Source: Rhizobium sp. Q54
Lineage (GTDB): Bacteria > Pseudomonadota > Alphaproteobacteria > Rhizobiales > Xanthobacteraceae
Assembly (NCBI GenBank): GCA_945861895.1
Contig: CAMAWF010000022.1
Span: forward strand, 1 to 42,145
Direction of reading: 5' to 3'
Length of the DNA: 42,145 nucleotides
The notes beneath the pieces were generated by a model. It made no database searches. It was not told the origin of the DNA and saw only the letters and a list, made by a program, of their open reading frames with translations. The translations under genes were made by a program, and so were the position numbers. This document shows positions 20,001 to 28,206 of the stretch, in pieces. Positions within the stretch are counted from its first letter, which is position 1; each line of letters starts with the position of its first letter.

Positions 20001-21023
20001 TCATTCTTTGTTTTGGAAGCGCTCAAGCCCGAACGCCTCCGCCAGCAATTCGTAGGATCGCCGGCGCGCGGTGTGATTGTAGATCATGCTGGTGACCATT
20101 ACCTCATCGGCCTTGGTCGCTTCGATCATCGCCGACAAGCGTTCTTTGACCGTCGCCGGGCTGCCGACGAACAGCCGGGCGCGGCCCTGTTTGATGCGCT
20201 CGCGGTCGATGGGCGTGTAAGCGTAGGCGGCGGCATCTTCCGGTGAGGCCAGCGGCAGATATTCGCCCTTGGCGCGGCGCACGAAATTAAGATCGACGGT
20301 GGCCGCAAGTCGCTCGGCCTCGGCGTCGGTCTTAGCGCACACCACCGCAACGCCGAGAATGGCGTAGGGTTGTTTGCGCCAGTCCGAGGGGCGGAAATTG
20401 TCGCGGTAGAGCCGCATCGCCGCGACCGCGTCGAAGGTCGCGAAGTGATGCGCGAAGGCGAAGCCCGCGCCGATCTGCGCCGCAAGCTGCGCGCTGTAGT
20501 CGCTCGATCCCAGCAGCCAGATCGGCGGCAGCGGCACGCCCGACGGCATCGCGGTGATGTTGTGGAAAGGATGGCCCTGCGGGAATGCGCGCGTTTCCAG
20601 CAGCACGAGCTCCTGGAAGCGTTCGAGAAAATCGTCGTCCTCGCCGATCCCTTGCCGGCGCCGCAGCGCGTAGGATGTCGCCGGATCGGTGCCGGGCGCG
20701 CGACCGAGGCCGAGATCGATGCGGCCGGGATAAAGCGCTTCCAGCACCTTGAAACGTTCCGCCACCATCAACGGCGCGTGGTTCGGCAGCATCACGCCGC
20801 CGGAGCCGACGCGCATGTGCTTGGTGCGCGCCGCGATCTGCCCGATCATGATTTCCGGCGCGGAACTGGCGATCGCCGGCAGGTTATGATGCTCCGCCAC
20901 CCAATAGCGGGTGTAGCCGAGACCGTCGCAGAGCTGCGCGAGGTCGAGGCTGTTGTGCAAGGCCGCGGCGGCGGGGGTGCCTTCGCTGACCGGGGAAAGA
21001 TCGAGGACCGAAAGGGGCGGCAT
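20001..21023 (-). CDS. LLM-class flavin-dependent oxidoreductase (luciferase-like)
   Basis: The product has 340 residues of the bacterial luciferase-like TIM-barrel family, which use FMNH2 and oxygen. The start MPPLSVLDLSPVSEG and the stretches RYWVAEHHN, GSGGVMLPNHAPL and DLGLGRAPGTDP are typical of the MsnO8/YhbW group. The substrate is unknown. I chose ATG 21023 because the family commonly begins LSVLDLSP; a TTG at 21044 is in frame. Neither has a strong ribosome binding site. It is divergent from the degenerate protease gene. Confidence 0.9.
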   Translation of the reverse strand: MPPLSVLDLSPVSEGTPAAAALHNSLDLAQLCDGLGYTRYWVAEHHNLPAIASSAPEIMIGQIAARTKHMRVGSGGVMLPNHAPLMVAERFKVLEALYPGRIDLGLGRAPGTDPATSYALRRRQGIGEDDDFLERFQELVLLETRAFPQGHPFHNITAMPSGVPLPPIWLLGSSDYSAQLAAQIGAGFAFAHHFATFDAVAAMRLYRDNFRPSDWRKQPYAILGVAVVCAKTDAEAERLAATVDLNFVRRAKGEYLPLASPEDAAAYAYTPIDRERIKQGRARLFVGSPATVKERLSAMIEATKADEVMVTSMIYNHTARRRSYELLAEAFGLERFQNKE

Positions 21024-21127
21024 GGGTTTTAATGTAATGCGCAAGCCTGCCGCTGTCGCCGCTGCCTTAGTTCCGGCGCGGCCGGATTCCAGGTTATGCT
21101 AATACGCAAGCAGCAACGGAGTTTCGC

Positions 21128-22099
21128 ATGGCGTCGTTGAGCGAATGGAAAGTGCCGCCCGCGGTGCAGCCCAAGCCGGAGGATTATGCTTACGATCTCG
21201 ACCGCGCCTTGGCGTCGGTGGTGGGCTTGCGCTCGATCGTGCCGCCCGATGCCTTCACCGCCGATACGCTCGGCATCGAGCGCGCCGGCAATGGCGTGCT
21301 GATCCGCGACGGCCTGGTCCTGACCATCGGTTATCTCGTCACCGAGGCCGAAACGGTGTGGCTGCACTACGGCGACGGCCGGGTGGCGCAAGGCCATGCG
21401 CTCGGCTTCGACCAGGAAACCGGCTTCGGCCTGGTGCAGGCGCTCTCGAAGCTCGAACTGCCATCGCTGCCGCTGGGCAAATCCGCAGCGGCCCAGATCG
21501 GCGAGCGCGTGGTGCTGGCCGGCACCGGCGGGCGGCAGCGCGCGGTCGCAGCCCGCATCACCGCCAAGCAGGAATTTGCCGGCTATTGGGAATACGTGCT
21601 CGACGAGGCGATCTTCACCTATCCGGCGCATCCCAATTGGGGCGGCACGGCGCTCATCTCCTCGGCCGGCGAACTCATCGGCATCGGCTCGTTGCAGCTC
21701 GAGCGCGCGCGCGAGGGCAGAAACGAAAATCTCAACATGGTGGTGCCGATCGACCTGCTGCCGCCGATCCTCGACGACATTCTCAAATTCGGCCGCGCCA
21801 ACCGCCCGGTGCGGCCGTGGCTCGGGCTCTATGCCACCGAAATCGAGGACAAGGTCGTGGTGGTCGGCATCGCGGCCAAGGGACCGGCGGCGCGCGCGGA
21901 GATCAAGACCGGCGACGTCGTGCTGGAAGCGGCGGGCGAAAAGGTGACGACGCTGGCAGGTTTCTATCGCAAGGTGTGGTCGCTGGGCGAGAGCGGCGTC
22001 GACGTGCCGCTGCTGCTCTACCGCGACGGCAACAGTTTCGAGGCGCGGGTAAAATCGTCCGACCGCGCGAAATTCTTGAAGGCCCCGAGTTTGCATTGA
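21128..22099 (+). CDS. Trypsin-like/PDZ (DegP-type) protein lacking the catalytic triad
   Basis: The product has 323 residues in the order trypsin-like fold (about 28-225) then PDZ (about 232-318). All three catalytic positions are replaced. Where DegP has TNNHV, this has TIGYL, so Tyr69 replaces His. Where DegP has a D-L/I-A motif, this has ETGFGLVQ, so Gly99 replaces Asp. Where DegP has NSGG, this has NWGG, so Trp171 replaces Ser. The surrounding fold residues are kept, including GELIGIGSLQL and the NMVVPIDLL strand. No signal peptide is seen, so it should be cytoplasmic. It is probably a non-proteolytic peptide-binding or scaffold protein. GGAG (21118-21121) precedes the ATG. The frame is intact, which argues against a decaying pseudogene. 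Confidence 0.88.
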   Translation: MASLSEWKVPPAVQPKPEDYAYDLDRALASVVGLRSIVPPDAFTADTLGIERAGNGVLIRDGLVLTIGYLVTEAETVWLHYGDGRVAQGHALGFDQETGFGLVQALSKLELPSLPLGKSAAAQIGERVVLAGTGGRQRAVAARITAKQEFAGYWEYVLDEAIFTYPAHPNWGGTALISSAGELIGIGSLQLERAREGRNENLNMVVPIDLLPPILDDILKFGRANRPVRPWLGLYATEIEDKVVVVGIAAKGPAARAEIKTGDVVLEAAGEKVTTLAGFYRKVWSLGESGVDVPLLLYRDGNSFEARVKSSDRAKFLKAPSLH

Positions 22100-22143
22100 A
22101 GCAAATTTCAGCCGTCATTCCATCCAAATGCATTTCATTTGCT

Positions 22144-22233
22144 GTCATGCGCGGGCTTGACCCGCGCATCCCGCTTAGGAAGGCACGATCATGCGTCCCT
22201 GATCGGGATGGCCGGGACGAGCCCGGCCATGAC
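22144..22233. repeat. Composite palindromic intergenic repeat (two hairpins)
   Basis: ATGCGCGGG/CCCGCGCAT (22147-22169, loop CTTGA) and ATGGCCGGG/CCCGGCCAT (22208-22230, loop ACGAG) are two perfect 9-bp hairpins. GTCAT at the left edge and ATGAC at the right edge are complementary. Such elements are common between genes in Bradyrhizobium-like genomes. It lies between the convergent protease-like and TctC-type genes. Confidence 0.88.
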
Positions 22234-22250
22234 GGCCGAGCGGCTCTGCG

Positions 22251-23216
22251 CTAGTCGATCTTGATTCCGATTTCCTTCACAAGCTTCCCGTATTTCTCGT
22301 AATCCTTGCGGATCAAGGCGGAGAATTCCGCCGGCGAAAGCACCAGCGGCTCCATGCTGCCGGAGACGTTGATCTTTTCCAGGACATCCGCGCGTTCGAG
22401 CAAAGCGTGCACCTGCATGCGCAGCTTGCTGAGGATCGGCTCCGGCGTGCCGGCAGGCGCGAACAGGCCGAGCCAGATATCGACCTCATAGCCGGGATAG
22501 AGTTCGCCGATGGTCGGCAGATCGGGAAAGCGCTTGGAGCGATTTTTGCCGCTTGCCGCCAGCGCGCGCAACTGCCCGGCCTGGATGTTGGGCGCGTTCG
22601 ATGCGCCGGCGAACAGCACCTGCGTATCGCCCGCGATGGTCGCGGTGGTGGAGGGCGCGCCGCCGCGATAGGGCACATGTAAAAGCTTGATGCCGGCGCG
22701 CTGCTTGAGCATTTCCATCGCCAGTTGATGCTGGCTGCCGTTGCCGCCGGAGGCGTAGGCGAGCGGCGGGTCGGCCTTGCGCGCGTAGTCGATGAATTCC
22801 TTCAGCGTCGTGGCGGGAACCTTCGGATTGATCGCCATCATGAACTGGTTGGTGGCCACGCTCGCCACCGGCACCAGATCCTTGAGCGTGTCGAAACCGA
22901 GCTTGCTGTAGACATGCGCGTTGATGGTGATGTTGCTGTCGGCGCCGAGGAGGAGCGTGTAGCCGTCGGGCTCGGCATGGGCGACGGCATCCATAGCGAT
23001 GTTGCCGTTGGCGCCGGAGCGGTTCTCGATCACCACCGGCTGGCCGATCGATTCCGACAGAAAATGCCCGATCACCCGCGCCGCGATGTCGGGCGCGCCG
23101 CCGGGCGGGATCGGCACCACGATGCGGATCGGGCGGTTGGGGAAGGGCGCCTGCGCGGCGGCAGGGGCGGCGGCGAGCGCTACGAGAACGAGGACGGCGC
23201 AACGCAAAAGTTTCAT
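22251..23216 (-). CDS. Bug/TctC-family tripartite tricarboxylate transporter substrate-binding protein
   Basis: The product has 321 residues. A signal peptide of about 21 residues ends APAAA before [14 protein letters not shown], so it is periplasmic. The start of the mature chain ([16 protein letters not shown]) and [18 protein letters not shown] are typical of Bug/TctC solute-binding proteins, which bind carboxylates. GGGAG lies 9 nt before ATG 23216. No TctA or TctB membrane gene is adjacent, so it is one of the many orphan Bug proteins. The ligand cannot be told. Confidence 0.92.
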   Translation of the reverse strand: MKLLRCAVLVLVALAAAPAAAQAPFPNRPIRIVVPIPPGGAPDIAARVIGHFLSESIGQPVVIENRSGANGNIAMDAVAHAEPDGYTLLLGADSNITINAHVYSKLGFDTLKDLVPVASVATNQFMMAINPKVPATTLKEFIDYARKADPPLAYASGGNGSQHQLAMEMLKQRAGIKLLHVPYRGGAPSTTATIAGDTQVLFAGASNAPNIQAGQLRALAASGKNRSKRFPDLPTIGELYPGYEVDIWLGLFAPAGTPEPILSKLRMQVHALLERADVLEKINVSGSMEPLVLSPAEFSALIRKDYEKYGKLVKEIGIKID

Positions 23217-23258
23217 CGCAAGGGCTCCCTCGGCACGCACGGCGCGGAGACAAAAGCC

Positions 23259-23335
<77 letters not shown>

Positions 23336-23345
23336 GGATGAAACC

Positions 23346-23374
23346 TCAATAGCCGAACGGCCTCCGAGCGGCAA
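23346..23374 (-). promoter_or_regulatory. Promoter of tRNA-Arg
   Basis: On the minus strand TTGCCG (23374-23369), a 17-nt spacer and TATTGA (23351-23346) place a likely start site about 5 nt before the mature tRNA 5' end. Confidence 0.6.
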
Positions 23375-23488
23375 CGGCGCCATCCTTGGCCGGCTCTGCG
23401 CGCCATCCCGCCTTCCTGTGGTTAAACCCGCGCCGGCGCCCGAAATCGATTGCGCGCCAGCGCGAATCTCTTAGTGCTTTGGAGCACG

Positions 23489-23502
23489 GCGCAATTTTGC
23501 GC
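23489..23502. promoter_or_regulatory. Perfect palindrome before the HU gene
   Basis: GCGCAATTTTGCGC is a 6-bp perfect inverted repeat with a TT centre, ending 17 nt before the HU start codon and 3 nt before its ribosome binding site. It could be an operator or an mRNA hairpin that affects translation. Confidence 0.4.
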
Positions 23503-23519
23503 TCAGGGAGCTTACGTCA

Positions 23520-23825
23520 ATGGCAGCAACGTCCAAGCCGAAGGCCGCGCGGCCCATCACATCCAAGGACCTGTCGACCCGCCTGGCGGAAGACCATCAG
23601 CTCACCAAGCGCAAGGGCGCCGAGATGCTCGACGACCTGATCGGGATGATCACCAAGCATCTGAAAAAGGGCGAGCGGTTGAAGATCGCGGGGCTTGGAA
23701 TTTTGCAGGTGCGCAAGCGCGCCGCGCGCATGGGCCGCAATCCGGCGACCGGCGAGGCGATCAAGATCAAGGCAAGCCGCAAGGTCGCCTTCCGCGCCAC
23801 CAAGGAATTGAAGATGGCGATCTGA
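23520..23825 (+). CDS. HU-family DNA-binding protein
   Basis: The product has 101 residues. After an 11-residue basic N-terminal extension, the HU/IHF fold starts PITSKDLSTRLAEDHQLTKR. The beta-arm region contains GLGILQVRKRAARMGRNPATG, the signature of the family, followed by IKIKASRKVAFRATKELK. It should be a dimeric nucleoid protein. GGGAG (23506-23510) precedes the ATG at good spacing and an intrinsic terminator follows, so it is monocistronic. It diverges from the canonical HU, being longer and more basic, so it may be a second HU paralogue. Confidence 0.92.
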   Translation: MAATSKPKAARPITSKDLSTRLAEDHQLTKRKGAEMLDDLIGMITKHLKKGERLKIAGLGILQVRKRAARMGRNPATGEAIKIKASRKVAFRATKELKMAI

Positions 23826-23897
23826 TCGCTGCACGCGCCGCCACGCAGGGATGTAACGGCCGGAGCGACAATAAAAAGCGACGGATCGGCTGCGAGA

Positions 23898-23927
23898 AAC
23901 CCGCCGGGGAATGCCGGCGGGTTTTTT
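23898..23927 (+). terminator. Rho-independent terminator of the HU gene
   Basis: AACCCGCCGG, loop GGAATG and CCGGCGGGTT form a perfect 10-bp stem that runs into a T-tract, about 70 nt after the HU stop codon. Confidence 0.95.
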
Positions 23928-23955
23928 GTGTCCCGCCCGTGCGAAGGGCTATAAT
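23926..23955 (+). promoter_or_regulatory. Probable promoter of the glutaryl-CoA dehydrogenase gene
   Basis: A perfect -10 TATAAT (23950-23955) lies 18 nt after TTGTGT (23926-23931). The -35 overlaps the end of the HU terminator. The leader would be about 40 nt. Confidence 0.6.
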
Positions 23956-24000
23956 GCCGGCCCTGAAAACGGCCTGCCGGAAACGGCCACGGAGAGTTTC

Positions 24001-25221
24001 ATGTCGCAAGCAGCCGGGAAAGTGCCGAACAAGCCGGTCGCGCAATTGAAGGACGCCGACTTCCAGTGGGAAGACCCGCTCGATCTCGAAAGCGAGCTTA
24101 CGGAAGAAGAGCGCATGGTGCGCGACACCGCGCGCGGGTATGCGCAGGACAAACTGATGCCGCGCGTGCTCACCGCCTATCGCGACGAGCGCTTCGACCC
24201 GGAAATGTTCGCCGAGATGGGCGCGCTCGGCCTGCTCGGTCCGACGATCCCCGAGGAATATGGCGGCGCAGGGCTGGGCTACGTCGCCTATGGGTTGATC
24301 GCGCGCGAGCTTGAGCGCGTGGATTCCGGCTACCGCTCCACCATGTCGGTGCAATCCTCGCTGGTGATGCATCCGATCTACGCCTACGGGACGGAAGCGC
24401 AGCGGCGGAAATATCTGCCCAAGCTTGCCTCCGGCGAAATGATCGGCTGCTTCGGATTGACCGAGCCGGACTATGGTTCGGATCCGGGCGGCATGGTCAC
24501 GCGCGCCGAAAAAGTTTCCGGCGGCTACAAGCTGACCGGCGCGAAAACCTGGATCAGCAATTCGCCTTTGGCCCATGTCGCGGTGGTGTGGGCGAAGCTC
24601 GACGGCGTCATCCGCGGTTTTCTGGTCGAGCGGGCGACCCCGGGTTTTTCCACGCCGAAGATCGAGGGCAAACTGTCGTTGCGCGCCTCCGTCACCGGCG
24701 AAATCGTGCTGGAAGGCGCGCTGGTGCCGGAAGACAATCTGCTGCCCAACGTCAAGGGCCTCGCCGGCCCGTTCGGCTGCCTCAACAATGCGCGCTACGG
24801 CATCGCCTGGGGCGCGATGGGCGCCGCTGAATTCTGCTGGCACCGCGCGCGGCAATATGTGCTCGACCGCAAACAGTTCGGCCGTCCGCTCGCCGCCAAT
24901 CAATTGATCCAGAAAAAACTCGCCGACATGCAGACCGAAATTACGCTCGGGCTGCACGGCGCGCTGCGCCTCGGGCGCATGCTGGAGGCGGGCACCGCCG
25001 CGCCGCCGGCGATTTCGCTGATGAAGCGCAACAATTGCGGCAAGGCGCTGGACGTGGCGCGGCTGGCGCGCGACATGCACGGCGGCAACGGCATCTCGGA
25101 AGAATATCATGTGATGCGCGTGCTGGCGAACCTGGAGACGGTCAACACCTACGAAGGCACGCACGACATCCACGCGCTGATCCTGGGGCGCGCGCAAACC
25201 GGCATCCAGGCGTTTTTCTGA
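24001..25221 (+). CDS. gcdH: Glutaryl-CoA dehydrogenase
   Basis: The product has 406 residues of the acyl-CoA dehydrogenase family. It oxidises and decarboxylates glutaryl-CoA to crotonyl-CoA in lysine and tryptophan breakdown. The N-terminal [20 protein letters not shown], the flavin/substrate stretch [16 protein letters not shown] and the C-terminal [17 protein letters not shown] with catalytic base E385 are characteristic of GcdH. GGAGAG precedes ATG 24001. The frame is open 30 codons earlier but runs through the promoter and terminator. It is followed by a convergent KynB-like hydrolase. Confidence 0.95.
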   Translation: MSQAAGKVPNKPVAQLKDADFQWEDPLDLESELTEEERMVRDTARGYAQDKLMPRVLTAYRDERFDPEMFAEMGALGLLGPTIPEEYGGAGLGYVAYGLIARELERVDSGYRSTMSVQSSLVMHPIYAYGTEAQRRKYLPKLASGEMIGCFGLTEPDYGSDPGGMVTRAEKVSGGYKLTGAKTWISNSPLAHVAVVWAKLDGVIRGFLVERATPGFSTPKIEGKLSLRASVTGEIVLEGALVPEDNLLPNVKGLAGPFGCLNNARYGIAWGAMGAAEFCWHRARQYVLDRKQFGRPLAANQLIQKKLADMQTEITLGLHGALRLGRMLEAGTAAPPAISLMKRNNCGKALDVARLARDMHGGNGISEEYHVMRVLANLETVNTYEGTHDIHALILGRAQTGIQAFF

Positions 25222-25235
25222 ATTCTTTTCCCGCG

Positions 25236-25249
25236 CCCCGCTTGCGGGG
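25236..25249. repeat. Short GC-rich inverted repeat between convergent genes
   Basis: CCCCGC, TT and GCGGGG form a 6-bp hairpin between the convergent gcdH and hydrolase stops. It may act as a weak bidirectional transcription stop. Similar short sequences are common in Rhizobiales intergenic DNA. Confidence 0.6.
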
Positions 25250-25261
25250 AGAGGTAAGGTT

Positions 25262-26110
25262 TCAGAGCTTCGCCGCGTTGGCCTGCTTCGCCAGCTCCAC
25301 CACCCGCCCGGTCATCTTGCTATTCGCGTCGGTGAGCGCGTCGAGGATGGTGAAGTGGTTCATCCCCGCGATCTCTTCGTAACGGGTGTTGGCGCCTCCT
25401 TTGCGCCAGGCCTCCGCGACGATCTTGCTCTGGCGCAGGAATTCGCCCGACTCCGCCCCGCCGACGACCGCATCGAGCGTACGGCCCACGGGCGCTGGCC
25501 AATACAGCGGCGAGACCTTGCGCGCTTCCTTCGCGTCGAGCCGCAAATCCTGGTTCATCGTCACATGCACCAGCGGTTCGAGATCGAACACGCCGGAGAT
25601 CGCGTAGCCGGCGGGAACCAGATCGGCGGGAGCATCCGCGGCAAGCGCCTTCCAGCTGGTCGCCAGCATGCAGGCGGCAAGATGTCCGCCGGCGGAATGG
25701 CCGAACACCGTCATGCGCTTTTTGTGCCGGCGCCACAGCAGCAGGCAGGCCGCGCGGATTTGTTCGATGATGGTCGCGATCGTGACCTGCGGGCAGAGGT
25801 CATAGCCCGCGATTGCCACGCTCACGCCGCGCGCATTCAGGCCCGTGGCCATGTGGCTGAAACTCGATGGGTCGAGCGAGCGCCAGTAGCCGCCATGGAC
25901 GAAAACGGCAAGCGGCGCGCCGGCATCCTTCACCGGGAAAAAATCGACGATCTGCCGCGCGCTCGTCCCGTAGCTGATGCCCAGCGCAGCGTCGGCCTTG
26001 TGCGCCGCGCGGTAGGCGGCGGCATCGCGCGTCCAGCGCGCGAAAATCTCGCCGTGCTCCGGCACCCGCGCGCGATTGTTGTATTCAACCTCGTAGTCGA
26101 TAGCGGCCAT
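25262..26110 (-). CDS. Alpha/beta hydrolase, arylformamidase (KynB)-like
   Basis: The product has 282 residues. HGGYW at 72-76 forms the oxyanion-hole motif of N-formylkynurenine formamidase and BD-FAE-type hydrolases, the nucleophile is S139 in GHSAGGH, and the C-terminal histidine is in GMNHFTILD. The start ATG 26110 is supported by GGGAG (26145-26118 region), which lies inside a perfect hairpin. It could hydrolyse N-formylkynurenine in tryptophan breakdown, which would fit the adjacent glutaryl-CoA dehydrogenase, but other esterase or amidase substrates are equally possible. No kynureninase or dioxygenase gene is nearby. Confidence 0.85.
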   Translation of the reverse strand: MAAIDYEVEYNNRARVPEHGEIFARWTRDAAAYRAAHKADAALGISYGTSARQIVDFFPVKDAGAPLAVFVHGGYWRSLDPSSFSHMATGLNARGVSVAIAGYDLCPQVTIATIIEQIRAACLLLWRRHKKRMTVFGHSAGGHLAACMLATSWKALAADAPADLVPAGYAISGVFDLEPLVHVTMNQDLRLDAKEARKVSPLYWPAPVGRTLDAVVGGAESGEFLRQSKIVAEAWRKGGANTRYEEIAGMNHFTILDALTDANSKMTGRVVELAKQANAAKL

Positions 26111-26117
26111 CGCTTTT

Positions 26118-26145
26118 CTCCCGCCGGATTTTACGCCGGCGGGAG
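26118..26145 (-). promoter_or_regulatory. Perfect hairpin covering the hydrolase ribosome binding site
   Basis: On the minus strand CTCCCGCCGG (26145-26136) and CCGGCGGGAG (26127-26118) are perfectly complementary over 10 bp with an 8-nt loop. The 3' arm contains the GGGAG ribosome binding site, 7 nt before the ATG at 26110. The hairpin lies just after the vWA gene stop, so it could also mark that transcript's end. Confidence 0.65.
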
Positions 26146-26174
26146 ATTGCGGCAAAGCGCTGCGCGCAGCAAGA

Positions 26175-27317
26175 CTACCTTTTGATCTGCGCCCGCAATG
26201 TTTCCTCCACCGCGCGGTCGAAGCTGTCGCCCGGTTTTGCCGGCGACGCCTTGCGCCGGTCGGCGGCAAAGTGATCGCGCTTTTTGACCAGTTCGCTCAT
26301 CCGCGCATTGAGCAATTTGCGCTCCGCCATCTGCTTGTCGATGAAGCGTTGGCGCTCTTGCGTGCTCATGCTGCGCAAATTGTCGGGCAGTTCTTCGTCC
26401 TTGACGGCGGACAATTTCTGCTGCGACGACGAAACATCGGCGACCAGATCGCCGCGCCCGGTGATGGCTTGCGTGCCGCCCGCGCGTGCGTTTTGCCGGC
26501 TGAGATAGCCGGCCATCTCGGAGGCGACGGGCGCTGCGGCGACTTGCACCTGTTTGGTCTTCTGCTCGACGCTTGAGCGCTGCCGGTGCGGGCCATAGGG
26601 GATCACCGTACCGTTGATCTTGCCCTGTAATTCGATGATCTCGATGTCGTAAGGCGTCTCGATCACCACCAGATGGCCGCCGTCCTGCGGGATCGGGATG
26701 TAACGGCCGTTGCCGCGCTGCGCGATCTCGCGCCAGACGCGCTCGGTGTCGCGCGCGCCGCCGGCCTGCACCGCGTTGACGACGATGTCGCGCTCGCGCG
26801 CCATGCGCACCACGTCGGGATATTTCACGTCCTGCGCATAGTCCATGTGCGGCGGCGCATCGCCGACCAGAAACATGATGCGGCAAATCTCGCCGCCTTG
26901 CGTCCATGACAATTTCGTCACCGCCACATGCAGCGCCTCGTTGACGCTCTCCGGCCAGTCGCCGCCGCCGCGCGCCCGCAACTCCAGCAGATTGGCGTAA
27001 AGGTCCTGGATGTCGGCCGTCAGCTCGAATGTCTTGGTGACGAATTCGTCGCCGATGTCGCGGTAGGCGACGAGGCCGATGCGGATTTCGGCGTCGGGAT
27101 TGGCGTCGACAATCGCGGTGGCGATCGACCAGATTTTGCGCTTGGCGCCTTCGATCAGCGGCCCCATCGAGCCGGTGGTGTCGAGCACGAAGGCGACTTC
27201 GACCACCGGTTTGGCCGTAGCGCCTTTGGCCGCGGCCGCGCCGGACATGGCATAGGGCAGCAGAAAAAGAGCCAGAGCCGCGGCCCTGGCGCAATTGGCA
27301 AGGAAATTGGCAGGCAT
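26175..27317 (-). CDS. Secreted von Willebrand factor type A domain protein
   Basis: The product has 380 residues. A signal peptide of about 29 residues ends SGAAAA. The vWA domain spans about residues 36-225, with a metal-ion-dependent adhesion site beginning D46-T-T-G-S50. Further motifs are GLVAYRDIGDEF and LVGDAPPHMDY. A C-terminal region (about 280-380) is charged and helical, with a run of Lys, Arg and Gln. Secreted vWA proteins usually mediate protein contacts; no partner is evident. AGGGG lies about 9 nt before ATG 27317. The frame is open 29 codons earlier without support. It is followed by the KynB-like hydrolase on the same strand. Confidence 0.85.
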   Translation of the reverse strand: MPANFLANCARAAALALFLLPYAMSGAAAAKGATAKPVVEVAFVLDTTGSMGPLIEGAKRKIWSIATAIVDANPDAEIRIGLVAYRDIGDEFVTKTFELTADIQDLYANLLELRARGGGDWPESVNEALHVAVTKLSWTQGGEICRIMFLVGDAPPHMDYAQDVKYPDVVRMARERDIVVNAVQAGGARDTERVWREIAQRGNGRYIPIPQDGGHLVVIETPYDIEIIELQGKINGTVIPYGPHRQRSSVEQKTKQVQVAAAPVASEMAGYLSRQNARAGGTQAITGRGDLVADVSSSQQKLSAVKDEELPDNLRSMSTQERQRFIDKQMAERKLLNARMSELVKKRDHFAADRRKASPAKPGDSFDRAVEETLRAQIKR

Positions 27318-27530
27318 GTCATACACCCCTGTGATGGAATCTTCCGCGCGGAGAATGATGGCGGGCCTTCGCGACCGCCGCGGGCCGGAATTGCGGCGCA
27401 CCACCGGCGGATTTATGACCGTTTTTGCGCGGCGTAAGCGGTTTGTCCGCCGGCGCGAAGCGCGTTATGAAATGGGCATGAAGGTCGGCGGCAATGACGA
27501 TTGCTTTTGCGGCAGGCGGTGCCGGGGCGT

Positions 27531-28109
27531 TCAGCGCGGCGCGCGTTTGGCCAGAATGCGCTGCAACGTGCGCCGGTGCATGTTGAGGCGCCGCGCCGTT
27601 TCCGAGACATTGCGGCCGCATAGCTCGTAGATGCGCTGGATGTGTTCCCAGCGCACGCGGTCGGCCGACATCGGATTCTCCGGCGGTTCGATCTTGTTGT
27701 TGTCGAGCGTAAGCAATGCCGCCACCACGTCATCGGCATCCACCGGCTTGGCGAGATAATCGACGGCGCCGAGTTTCACCGCATTCACCGCCGTGGCGAT
27801 GTTGCCGTAACCGGTGAGGATGATGCCGCGCGCGTCCGGCCGGCGGCGCTTGAGCGCCGAGATCACGTCAAGCCCGTTGCCGTCGACCAGCCGCATGTCC
27901 ACCACCGCGTAAGCGGGCGCTACCTGCTCGACCTGCAGCAGTCCGCCGGCGACCGATTCCGCAATTGTGACGTCGAAGCCGCGCGCCTCCAAAGCCTGCG
28001 CCAGCCGCTGCAGGAACGATTTGTCGTCCTCAACGATCAACAGCGACCGCTCGCTCGGAATCTTGTCGCGCAACGCCGCGGCGGCGGCATCGTTCAAGGC
28101 TAGATCCAT
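27531..28109 (-). CDS. regA: Redox response regulator RegA/ActR/RegR
   Basis: The product has 192 residues. The receiver domain has acidic residues D28-D29 (IVEDD), phosphoacceptor D71 (VVDMRL) and a lysine in DYLAKPVD. The C-terminal Fis-type helix-turn-helix includes CGRNVSETARRLNMHRRTLQ, the highly conserved RegA/ActR motif. It controls respiration, nitrogen and carbon fixation genes in response to redox state. I chose ATG 28109, which gives the normal family start. It lies about 97 nt after regB on the same strand, so both may share a transcript, though a separate promoter is possible. Confidence 0.95.
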   Translation of the reverse strand: MDLALNDAAAAALRDKIPSERSLLIVEDDKSFLQRLAQALEARGFDVTIAESVAGGLLQVEQVAPAYAVVDMRLVDGNGLDVISALKRRRPDARGIILTGYGNIATAVNAVKLGAVDYLAKPVDADDVVAALLTLDNNKIEPPENPMSADRVRWEHIQRIYELCGRNVSETARRLNMHRRTLQRILAKRAPR

Positions 28110-28206
28110 GTTGTTACCCGCATTCTGGCTACACAAATGTTGTTCAATATAAACCGCGCGGCCGAGTTCTTGCTGCAACTACAAATAGCCATTCCGCGGC
28201 CTGTCC

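Noticed and set aside
21128-22099. Active DegP/HtrA serine protease
   Set aside because: All three catalytic residues are replaced and there is no signal peptide.
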